64,000 nucleotides of DNA. Origin: Streptomyces sp. SA15 (GTDB taxonomy: Bacteria; Actinomycetota; Actinomycetes; Streptomycetales; Streptomycetaceae). The notes under the pieces were generated by a model that ran no database searches, was not told where the DNA came from, and saw nothing but the letters and a program-made list of their open reading frames with translations. Below, piece by piece: positions 55,815 through 62,937 of the stretch. Location of the stretch: positions 54,728 through 118,727 of the forward strand of contig NZ_NTGE01000109.1 in assembly GCF_002291145.1 (NCBI RefSeq), written 5' to 3'. Positions within the stretch are counted from its first letter, which is position 1. Each line of letters begins with the position of its first letter. Both the position numbers and the translations under genes were made by a program.

Positions 55815-58208
55815 ATGACGCACACCGACGCGGGCACCGAACTCGGCCCTGTGCACCCCACCGCGATCCCGACCCCGGTGACCGGCCTCACAGCCGCCGA
55901 AGTCGCGGAGCGCGTCGCACGCGGCCAGGTCAACGACGTGCCGGTGCGCAGCAGCCGGTCCACCGTCGACATCATCCGGGCGAACGTCTTCACCCGGTTC
56001 AACGCGATCATCGGCGTGCTCTGGGTGATCATGCTGTTCGTCGCGCCGATCCAGGACAGCCTGTTCGGCTTCGTGATCCTGGCCAACACCGGCATAGGGA
56101 TCATCCAGGAGTGGCGGGCGAAGAAGACCCTGGACTCGCTCGCGGTGATCGGTGAGGCCCGCCCCACCGTGAGACGGGACGGCGTGGCCGCCCAGGTCAG
56201 CACCTCCGAGATCGTGCTGGACGACCTCATAGAGATCGGCCCCGGCGACAAGGCGGTCGTCGACGGCGTGTGCGTCGAGGTCGACAACCTGGAGATCGAC
56301 GAGTCGCTGCTCACCGGCGAAGCGGATCCGGTGGTCAAGCGGCCGGGGGATCAGATCATGTCCGGCAGCTTCGTGGTGGCCGGCGGCGGCGCCTTCCAGG
56401 CGACCAAGGTCGGCCGCGAGGCCTACGCCGCCCAGCTCGCCGAGGAGGCATCCCGCTTCACGCTCGTCCACTCCGAGCTGCGCTCCGGCATCTCCACGAT
56501 CCTCAAGTACGTCACCTGGATGATGGTCCCGACCGCGATCGGCCTGATCATCAGCCAACTGGTCGTCAAGGACAACGACCTCAAGGACTCCATCGCCCGC
56601 ACGGTCGGCGGCATCGTGCCCATGGTCCCCGAGGGCCTGGTCCTGCTCACCTCCGTCGCCTTCGCGATCGGCGTGATCCGTCTCGGCCGGAAACAGTGCC
56701 TGGTCCAGGAGCTCCCCGCCATCGAGGGCCTGGCCCGCGTCGACACCGTCTGCCTCGACAAGACCGGCACCCTCACCGAGGGCGGCATGGACGTCACCGA
56801 GCTGCGCCCGCTGGGCGGCAGCGACGAGACGTACGTACGCAAGGTGCTGGGCGCCCTCGGCGAATCGGATCCCCGCCCGAACGCCTCCCTCCAGGCGATC
56901 ATCGACGCCTACCCGGACGCGGAGGACTGGCGCTGCACCGAATCCCTCCCCTTCTCCTCCGCCCGCAAGTACAGCGGCGCCTCCTTCAGCGAGGGCAACG
57001 GGGAAGCCAGCACCTGGCTCCTGGGCGCCCCCGACGTCCTCCTCCCCGACGACGACCCCGCCCTCACCGAGACCGAGCGGCTCAACGAACAGGGGCTGCG
57101 GGTGCTGCTGCTGGCCGGCGCCGTCCGCGACCTCGACGATCCCGAGGTCGCGAAGGGCGCCCGGCCCACCGCCCTCGTCGTACTGGAACAGCGGCTGCGG
57201 CCGGACGCCGCCGACACCCTGCGCTACTTCGCCGAGCAGAACGTCGACGCCAAGGTCATCTCCGGGGACAACGCGGTGTCGGTGGGCGCGGTGGCTTCGA
57301 AGCTGGGGCTGACCGGAACCACGATCGACGCACGCCGGCTCCCCACCGACAAGGAGGGGATGGCCACGGCCCTCGACGAGGGCACGGTCTTCGGACGGGT
57401 CACCCCGCAGCAGAAGCGGGACATGGTGGGGGCGCTGCAGTCCCACGGCCACACGGTGGCGATGACCGGCGACGGCGTGAACGACGTCCTCGCCCTCAAG
57501 GACGCCGACATCGGCGTGTCGATGGGCTCTGGGTCGGAAGCCACCCGGGCGGTCGCGCAGATCGTGCTGCTCGACAACAGCTTCGCCACGCTCCCCTCCG
57601 TGGTCGCGGAGGGCCGCCGGGTCATCGGCAACATCACCCGAGTCGCCACGCTCTTCCTCGTCAAGACCGTCTACTCGGTGCTGCTGGCCATCCTGGTGGT
57701 GTGCTGGCAGGTGGAGTACCCCTTTCTCCCCCGCCACCTGACCCTGCTCTCCACCCTGACCATCGGCGTCCCGGCCTTCTTCCTCGCCCTCGCGCCCAAC
57801 AAGGAACGCGCGAAACCGAACTTCGTACGGCGGGTCATGCGGTACTCGATCCCCGGCGGGGTCGTGGCGGCGACGGCGACCTTCACGACGTATCTGATCG
57901 CCCGCAACCACTACGCCGGCAGCGGCGCGCTGGACGCGGAGACCAGCGCGGCGACGCTGACACTCTTCCTGATCTCGATGTGGGTGCTGGCGATCATCGC
58001 CCGCCCCTACACCTGGTGGCGGATCGCGCTGGTGGCGGCGATGGGCGCCGGGTTCCTGCTGGTGCTGGTGGTGCCGTGGCTGCAGGAGTTCTTCGCGCTG
58101 AAGCTGGTCGGGGTGACGATGCCGTGGATCGCGGTCGGCATCGCGGTGGTGGCGGCGGTCGCCCTGGAGGTGCTGTGGAGGTGGGTCGACCGCCGTTTCC
58201 CGGCATAA
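55815..58208 (+). CDS. P-type cation ATPase (CtpE-like)
   Basis: A 797-residue P-type ATPase. Actuator loop ESLLTGEADPV (TGE), TM4 motif VGGIVPMVPEGLVLLTSVAF (PEGL), phosphorylation site LDKTGTLTEGG with Asp315, N-domain, hinge MTGDGVNDVLALKDADIGVS, and a C-terminal membrane domain of six helices. PEGL and the short N-terminus without heavy-metal domains fit the CtpE group, shown in mycobacteria to take up calcium. The Streptomyces protein may do the same; magnesium or another divalent ion is possible. It stands alone, with a 181-bp leader region rich in TAACCGC-like repeats. Confidence 0.93.
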   Translation: MTHTDAGTELGPVHPTAIPTPVTGLTAAEVAERVARGQVNDVPVRSSRSTVDIIRANVFTRFNAIIGVLWVIMLFVAPIQDSLFGFVILANTGIGIIQEWRAKKTLDSLAVIGEARPTVRRDGVAAQVSTSEIVLDDLIEIGPGDKAVVDGVCVEVDNLEIDESLLTGEADPVVKRPGDQIMSGSFVVAGGGAFQATKVGREAYAAQLAEEASRFTLVHSELRSGISTILKYVTWMMVPTAIGLIISQLVVKDNDLKDSIARTVGGIVPMVPEGLVLLTSVAFAIGVIRLGRKQCLVQELPAIEGLARVDTVCLDKTGTLTEGGMDVTELRPLGGSDETYVRKVLGALGESDPRPNASLQAIIDAYPDAEDWRCTESLPFSSARKYSGASFSEGNGEASTWLLGAPDVLLPDDDPALTETERLNEQGLRVLLLAGAVRDLDDPEVAKGARPTALVVLEQRLRPDAADTLRYFAEQNVDAKVISGDNAVSVGAVASKLGLTGTTIDARRLPTDKEGMATALDEGTVFGRVTPQQKRDMVGALQSHGHTVAMTGDGVNDVLALKDADIGVSMGSGSEATRAVAQIVLLDNSFATLPSVVAEGRRVIGNITRVATLFLVKTVYSVLLAILVVCWQVEYPFLPRHLTLLSTLTIGVPAFFLALAPNKERAKPNFVRRVMRYSIPGGVVAATATFTTYLIARNHYAGSGALDAETSAATLTLFLISMWVLAIIARPYTWWRIALVAAMGAGFLLVLVVPWLQEFFALKLVGVTMPWIAVGIAVVAAVALEVLWRWVDRRFPA

Positions 58209-58221
58209 GGTCCGCGAGCGG

Positions 58222-59067
58222 TTACCTCACGTCGACGTAGTCACCGGTGGCGCTGACCGCCGGGGTCGTGGTCGAGCCCGCGTAGCTGAGGCGCCAGTAG
58301 CCGTCGTACTGCGCGGTGGCGGTGGCCTTCACGTTGCCGTACGAGTCGGAGTAGACGGTCTTGATCGTGGTGTAGGTACTGGTACCCGCCTTGCGGAACT
58401 GCAGCTTGACCGGCTGGTTGGTGTAGCCGTGGTACTGGTGGTCCTCCCAGTTGGCGCGGGACAGCTTGCCCGTGGTCGTGATGGTCCTGCCCTTGTAGAC
58501 GGGCTCGGGGCCGGCGTTGGCGGTCAGCTTGGAGTAGCGCTGCACGAGCGTGCTGCCGAGGTCGCCCTGGTCCTTGTAGCCGACCTTGCTCAGGTCGAGG
58601 CTGCCACTGGAGGGGTCCTGGCCGTTGAAGTCGGTCGCCTCGGCGGCGGCCTTCCAGGTGCCGGCGTACGCGTTCTTCAGGTCGCCGTCGGCCGGGTGGA
58701 TGTCGATCGAGCCGGTGCAGGTGGCGGTGGTCGACGAGGTGGCGGTGCAGGTGGCGAAGTCGTCGTCGTAGAGCTCGGGGGTACTGTCGTCGCCGAAGGT
58801 GCCGCGGTAGAGGAACGGGTCGGTGTAGAAGTCGTCCGAGGTGATGTCGACGTCGGAACCGTGGGTCAGCGTGTAAGTCACCTTGGTGGAGACCACGTTG
58901 GTGGTACCGACCTTGATCGCCGTGGCGATCTTGAAGTTCGAGAAGCTGACGTCCAGCGTGTACGGGGTGCCGGAGTCGGCGGCCTGCGCGGCCGGGGCGG
59001 CGAGGGTGGAGAGGGCCAGGGCGCCGGTCAGGACGGAGACGGCGGCCAGGGTGGCTCTTGTGCGCAT
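58222..59067 (-). CDS. secreted protein, paralogue 1
   Basis: A 281-residue exported protein. Signal peptide MRTRATLAAVSVLTGALALS with AQAAD cleavage. Residues about 30-165 form a beta-rich domain with DDDFATCTATSSTTATCTGS; about 180-281 form an Ig-like domain (SKLTANAGPEPVYKGRTITT, LQFRKAGTSTYTTIKTVYSD, GYWRLSYAGSTTTPAVSATG, DYVDVR). The C-terminal domain is shared with the protein at 59294-60169, so the two arose by tandem duplication. Cell-surface or extracellular function unknown. Leader DNA with a conserved small stem is shared too. Confidence 0.85.
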   Translation of the reverse strand: MRTRATLAAVSVLTGALALSTLAAPAAQAADSGTPYTLDVSFSNFKIATAIKVGTTNVVSTKVTYTLTHGSDVDITSDDFYTDPFLYRGTFGDDSTPELYDDDFATCTATSSTTATCTGSIDIHPADGDLKNAYAGTWKAAAEATDFNGQDPSSGSLDLSKVGYKDQGDLGSTLVQRYSKLTANAGPEPVYKGRTITTTGKLSRANWEDHQYHGYTNQPVKLQFRKAGTSTYTTIKTVYSDSYGNVKATATAQYDGYWRLSYAGSTTTPAVSATGDYVDVR

Positions 59068-59086
59068 TGCGTTTCCCCAGGGGGAG

Positions 59087-59130
59087 AAGTGATCGAGGAG
59101 TCTGTTGACTCAGGTGATCAGATCCGCGAG
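59087..59130 (-). promoter_or_regulatory. leader block of paralogue 1, repeated upstream of paralogue 2
   Basis: The 44-bp block 59087-59130 recurs at 60239-60281 with few changes. It contains a small stem GAGTC-TGTT-GACTC (59098-59111) and GTGATCAGATCCGCGA. In the other copy the stem is GAGCC-TGTT-GGCTC, a compensatory change. It lies 20-63 bp upstream of the start codon. Confidence 0.8.
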
Positions 59131-59211
59131 GGGTGGGGTGAGTTGTGGCCAGGCGGCCGGATTTGGCCTGTGCATAGGCAATGTTTGGCGTGCGTATGAC
59201 GCAAGCCGAAC

Positions 59212-59239
59212 GCCGGCCTCGGGAGATCCCGGGGCCGGC
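59212..59239 (-). terminator. terminator of paralogue 2
   Basis: GCCGGCC (59212-59218) with GGCCGGC (59233-59239) and CGGGA (59220-59224) with TCCCG (59227-59231) form a 13-bp stem including one T-G pair, closed by GA. It lies 54-82 bp past the end of the gene at 59294 on the minus strand. Confidence 0.8.
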
Positions 59240-59293
59240 GCCGAGTACCGCTGACTACCTCACGTGATTACCGCACGCGATTACCGAGCGCGA

Positions 59294-60169
59294 TTACTTC
59301 ACGTCGACGTAGTCACCCGCGGCGTTGACCGGCGCGGTGCTCGTGATGCCCGCGTAGCTGAAGCGGTGGTAACCGTCGACGGACGCCGTGACGGTGGTCT
59401 TCAGGGCGCCGCCCGTGGTGGACTTGATGCCCTTCACGCTCGTGTAGGTGGTGGTGCCCGCCTTGCGGAACTGGAGGCCGACCGACTGGCCGCTGAGGCC
59501 GACGTACGTACCGGTCTCCCAGTTGGCGCGCGTCAGCTTGCCGGTGACGGTGATGGTGGCGCCCTTCTTGACCGGCTCCGGGGAGGCGTTGACGGTCAGC
59601 TTCGACAGCCTCTGGACCTTGTGGGTCCGGTAGTAGTCGTTCCAGTAGAACTCGCCATCGTTGGCAAAGGCCGCCACGCTGACGTGCCAGGTACCGGCCA
59701 GCGCATTGGCGTACAGGTCGCCGACCCCGCCGCCCGTCATACCGGGTGTGGCCGTGATGGTGAGCTTGCAGTTCGACGTCGTGGCGCTGGTGGCCGTGCA
59801 GTTGGCCACCTCCTCGTTCGGCGGGAGGTAGCCGTCGACGTCCTCCTCGGCGTCCGTTCCGTGCCACAGGTCGATGTAGGCGTCCTCGATGCCGCTGGGG
59901 TGGCTGGCGGTCAGGGACACCGTGATGGTCTTGGCGGCGACGGCGCCGACGACGACGCTCTTGCCGGCGTTCACCTTGACGTTGGAGACGGTGGGCGCGG
60001 CGGCGGCCGTGCTGAACGGCGACTTGGCGGACGAGGCGCCGAAACGCTCCGCGGCGCTAGGCCGGTCCAGGCTCACGGCACCCTGCGAGTCGGCCTGCGC
60101 GGCCGGGGCGACGAAGGCGGAGAGGGCCAGGGCGCCGGTGACGGCGGCCACGGTGGCACGTATGCGCAT
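59294..60169 (-). CDS. secreted protein, paralogue 2
   Basis: A 291-residue exported protein, start MRIRATVAAVTGALALSAFV with cleavage near AQADSQ. N-terminal part (40-170) is an Ig-like domain with TVSNVKVNAGKSVVVGAVAA, TVSLTASHPSGIEDAYIDLW and NCTATSATTSNCKLTITATP. The C-terminal part (190-291) matches paralogue 1: LSKLTVNASPEPVKKGATIT, VTGKLTRANWETGTYVGLSG, LQFRKAGTTTYTSVKGIKST, GDYVDVK. The ATG at 60169 is chosen because the signal peptide begins there. Role unknown. Confidence 0.85.
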   Translation of the reverse strand: MRIRATVAAVTGALALSAFVAPAAQADSQGAVSLDRPSAAERFGASSAKSPFSTAAAAPTVSNVKVNAGKSVVVGAVAAKTITVSLTASHPSGIEDAYIDLWHGTDAEEDVDGYLPPNEEVANCTATSATTSNCKLTITATPGMTGGGVGDLYANALAGTWHVSVAAFANDGEFYWNDYYRTHKVQRLSKLTVNASPEPVKKGATITVTGKLTRANWETGTYVGLSGQSVGLQFRKAGTTTYTSVKGIKSTTGGALKTTVTASVDGYHRFSYAGITSTAPVNAAGDYVDVK

Positions 60170-60238
60170 GTGTTCCCCACGTGGAAAGGGGCCCCCGCCG
60201 CCCGTCGTTGCACACGGCTCGTGGTCACGGCGGGGCCC

Positions 60239-60281
60239 AAGTGATCGTGGAGCCTGTTGGCTCACGTGATCAGATCCGCGA
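60239..60281 (-). promoter_or_regulatory. leader block of paralogue 2 with covarying stem
   Basis: Counterpart of 59087-59130. The stem is GAGCC-TGTT-GGCTC (60250-60263). The loop and the flanking GTGATCAGATCCGCGA are kept while one base pair has switched from T-A to C-G. It lies about 70-110 bp upstream of the start codon at 60169. Confidence 0.8.
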
Positions 60282-60377
60282 CGGAAAGGAAAGGTTGTAC
60301 GGTCCGACGCGGATTGTGCGAGAAGTGCGGACACCCCGCGAAGCACCCGTGATGTCAAAGGGACGGAGTGCGCGGAA

Positions 60378-60408
60378 GGGCCGGGCCCGGAAAACCCGGC
60401 ACCGGCCC
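60378..60408 (-). terminator. terminator of the pseudoprotease gene
   Basis: GGGCCGG (60378-60384) pairs with CCGGCCC (60402-60408), with further G/C pairing inside the 17-base loop CCGGAAAACCCGG-like stretch. It begins 17 bp past the end of the gene at 60425 on the minus strand. Confidence 0.65.
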
Positions 60409-60424
60409 TCGCCCACGAACACAC

Positions 60425-61990
60425 CTACACCTTCGGCCACATGCTCTTGCCGGCCGCCAGTCCGCCCTTGCCATCTCCCGCGTACCAGCGCAGATCGCCG
60501 TTGGCCGACACGGCCGCGAGGTCTGCCTTGCCGTCGCCGTTGAAGTCACCGCCGAGCACGGGTCGGTTGCTGGTCCAGCTCTTATCGGGCCAAATCGAAC
60601 GTGCTTTGTCGAACGTGCCGTCGGCCTTGCCCGGGTACAGGTGCAGTGCTCCGTCGGTCGCGACGGCGGCGATGTCGTCGCGTCCGTCACCGGTGAAGTC
60701 GCCGGTGGCAATGTGCTTCTTCTTCCAGGTCTTGTCCGGCCACATCGACTTCTTCTGGTTCACCAGGTTGCCGTCGGCGTCCCGCTTGTAGGTATAGAGA
60801 GAGCCGTCGGGCCATTGGAAGAGCAGGGTGTCGCGGCCGGCGGTGCCGGTGCGCAGGGCAGCGACGGGCAGACCGTCCTTCCAGGTGATGTCCGTCCATA
60901 GCTTGGACCGCGCCCACACGCCCGGAGCCCAGGCGTGCCGACTGAGCAGAGTGAGGTCGCCGTCGTCCTCAATAGTGATCAGTTCGGGCCCGCGCACCGC
61001 GTCGAAGTCCCCGGCGACGAGCTCCTTCTGATTACTGCGTCCGACGGCGGACAGGAAGGAGCCGAACTCGAGCATGCCGTCGGAGCGGCCGTAGAAGACC
61101 TGGGCCGAGTCGTTCGTGAGGCGCACGGCGATGTCCGTACGGCCGTCGCCATTGAAGTCGGCCCCCGTCACGACGTCGGTGATGTGTTTCTGGCGCGTCG
61201 TCAGCCGGACCCGCTGTACCCACTCCGCGATGTCATCGACGCGGGTGGCGACGGCCCCGGTGCGCGCCTCGTCGGAGTTGAAGCACCCCCCACCCCAGGA
61301 CGCACTGACCACGCCGACGACCCTGCCGTCGGCGTCGAGCACCGGACCGCCAGCGTCTCCCTTACACAGGGCGCCGGTCGAGGTGGGCGAGATCGCGAGG
61401 GTCGTGGGATTCACGAGGTCCACACCGAAGGAGCCGGTGTGGGCACGCTCCGGGACCCACTCGGTCTTGGTACGGCCGTACCCGATCGCCCTGAGCTGGT
61501 CGCCCTGATCCGGCGCGGCGCCCGTGAGCTGAGCGGCGGAGACGTCGAACGGCCCGTCCAAAGGGTCAGTGACGGTGGTCGGATCGTCGAGGCGCGCCAT
61601 CACCAGATCGCGGCCCGGATACGGCACGAGCTCGTGGACCTTCTGCGTCCGCTCTGCCGACAACGCGGGCTTGTTTCCGTCGGCGGTCACCAAGGTGGGG
61701 AAGGAAGGCGCGCCCCGGGAGAGTGTGACTCCCCGTTGGGGTTCGGCAGCGAAACAACTGGCGGCGGTGAGCACCCACTGGGCGTCGACGAGGGTGCCGG
61801 AGCAGGCACGCTCGTCTGCCGTTCCAGTGCCGATGTGCAGCTTTACCGCGAACTGGTCCGTACCGTCTACGACTTGATCACCGACGACGGACTGAGCCGG
61901 GGACGCGGCCACCAGGCCGGCCGCGAGACCGGCCGTCGCGAGACCGGCGGCCCACACCATGCGCGCCCTGCGCGGACGAGCGTCTGTCAC
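60425..61990 (-). CDS. secreted trypsin-fold pseudoprotease with FG-GAP repeats
   Basis: A 521-residue exported protein. Signal MVWAAGLATAGLAAGLVAAS, then an S1 chymotrypsin-fold domain (about 36-260): VVDGTDQFAVKLHIG, GRDLVMARLDD with Asp128, VVGVVSASWGGGCFN. Two of three catalytic residues are changed: LTAASCF has Ser78 where His is expected and CKGDAGGPV has Ala213 where Ser is expected. It cannot work as a serine protease. Residues about 275-521 are FG-GAP/VCBS repeats (GADFNGDGRTDIAVRLTND, TGDFTGDGRDDIAAVATDG, GGDFNGDGKADLAAVSANG), a calcium-binding propeller. A binding or scaffolding role at the cell surface is inferred. Start is GTG at 61990. Confidence 0.9.
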   Translation of the reverse strand: MTDARPRRARMVWAAGLATAGLAAGLVAASPAQSVVGDQVVDGTDQFAVKLHIGTGTADERACSGTLVDAQWVLTAASCFAAEPQRGVTLSRGAPSFPTLVTADGNKPALSAERTQKVHELVPYPGRDLVMARLDDPTTVTDPLDGPFDVSAAQLTGAAPDQGDQLRAIGYGRTKTEWVPERAHTGSFGVDLVNPTTLAISPTSTGALCKGDAGGPVLDADGRVVGVVSASWGGGCFNSDEARTGAVATRVDDIAEWVQRVRLTTRQKHITDVVTGADFNGDGRTDIAVRLTNDSAQVFYGRSDGMLEFGSFLSAVGRSNQKELVAGDFDAVRGPELITIEDDGDLTLLSRHAWAPGVWARSKLWTDITWKDGLPVAALRTGTAGRDTLLFQWPDGSLYTYKRDADGNLVNQKKSMWPDKTWKKKHIATGDFTGDGRDDIAAVATDGALHLYPGKADGTFDKARSIWPDKSWTSNRPVLGGDFNGDGKADLAAVSANGDLRWYAGDGKGGLAAGKSMWPKV

Positions 61991-62089
61991 GTTTTCCTCG
62001 CATCACAGAGTCTTGTTCTCCGCGCGTGCGGAAGAACGGAGGGGAAGCCGTGCGTCACAAGGCGCACGGAACATGGGTGGTTCAGCGGA

Positions 62090-62596
62090 TCAACCGGTGA
62101 CGCGAAGTTCGACGAGTACCGACCTGGCGCCCCCGACAGTTCCTTCACCGACGGACACCCACCCGCCCTGGGCAACGTCGACCGACGTGGTCTGGCCATT
62201 GGCCGTGAGGTCGGCACGTACCGGATGGTCCGCGGCCTCCACGGCGAAGACCCTGGGAAGTTCCAGCGTGAGCCAGCCGCTCTTGCCGAGGGCCTTGAAG
62301 CAGTAGGTCCCCGCGCGGCCTTCGGCGGGGTCCTCAACGGTCAGCACCCGGATCTGCTGAGCGGCCTGATCGCACTCGGCCAGCAGGATGCGCCCGTCGC
62401 CCTTCTTCAGCTTGATTCCCTTTGTGGCCAGGATTTTGTCAGCTCCCGGGTAGCCGTAGTCCTCGACCGCGATGGGCGGTGCCGCGGACGTGGGCGGCTG
62501 GGCCGGATCGTCGGCGGAAGCGACGGAGACGCCTGCCAGAGCGACAAGGGAACCCACAATTCCGGATATGGCTAAGCTCCGGGCACGGAAAGGCAC
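62090..62596 (-). CDS. small secreted protein with a TTA codon
   Basis: A 168-residue exported protein: signal LAISGIVGSLVALAGVSVAS, mature start near ADDPAQPP. Mature region (KKGDGRILLAECDQAAQQIR, GTYCFKALGKSGWLTLELPR, VFAVEAADHPVRADLT) has two cysteines that could pair. Family not recognised. Codon 8 is TTA (62573-62575 on the complement), read only by the bldA tRNA, so expression should be tied to development. GTG start at 62596. Divergent from the ALF-repeat gene and upstream of the pseudoprotease on the same strand. Confidence 0.8.
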   Translation of the reverse strand: MPFRARSLAISGIVGSLVALAGVSVASADDPAQPPTSAAPPIAVEDYGYPGADKILATKGIKLKKGDGRILLAECDQAAQQIRVLTVEDPAEGRAGTYCFKALGKSGWLTLELPRVFAVEAADHPVRADLTANGQTTSVDVAQGGWVSVGEGTVGGARSVLVELRVTG

Positions 62597-62937
62597 CGAA
62601 AAATCCCTTCAAGCGAGATACATATGAACTCTGAATGGCCGTCAATGCATCTGAATACCACCCGCTACGGAAAAAGCGAGCACAAAGGCGGGACACACCG
62701 TAGACACAGGCCCACTCGGAGGTCAACACATATTCTTCACGCCACGACCGAAAACAGCCCTGGTCAACTGCCTGCAAAGAAAGGTTAATCGGGCATTTCG
62801 CCGAACCGTTCGCCTGCCGCTAGCTTCTCCCGATGGGCCGAATATCTGATTCTCCGGCGGAGTCGCAGCGGTTATGCTCGCTCTCCCTATTCGGCGACAC
62901 GCTTGGGGGCGTCGCCGATTACCGAGACAGGTGCCCA
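62597..62937. other. A+T-rich divergent promoter region with a leader hairpin
   Basis: 341 bp without a gene, clearly richer in A and T than the rest of the window. Near its right end TCGGCGA and TCGCCGA, with adjoining bases, form a 10-bp stem with a two-base bulge at 62891-62918. It ends about 20 bases before the ALF gene's GTG start and just before its AGACAGGTG ribosome-binding stretch. The hairpin could control translation. The promoters for both TTA-containing genes must lie here. Confidence 0.6.
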
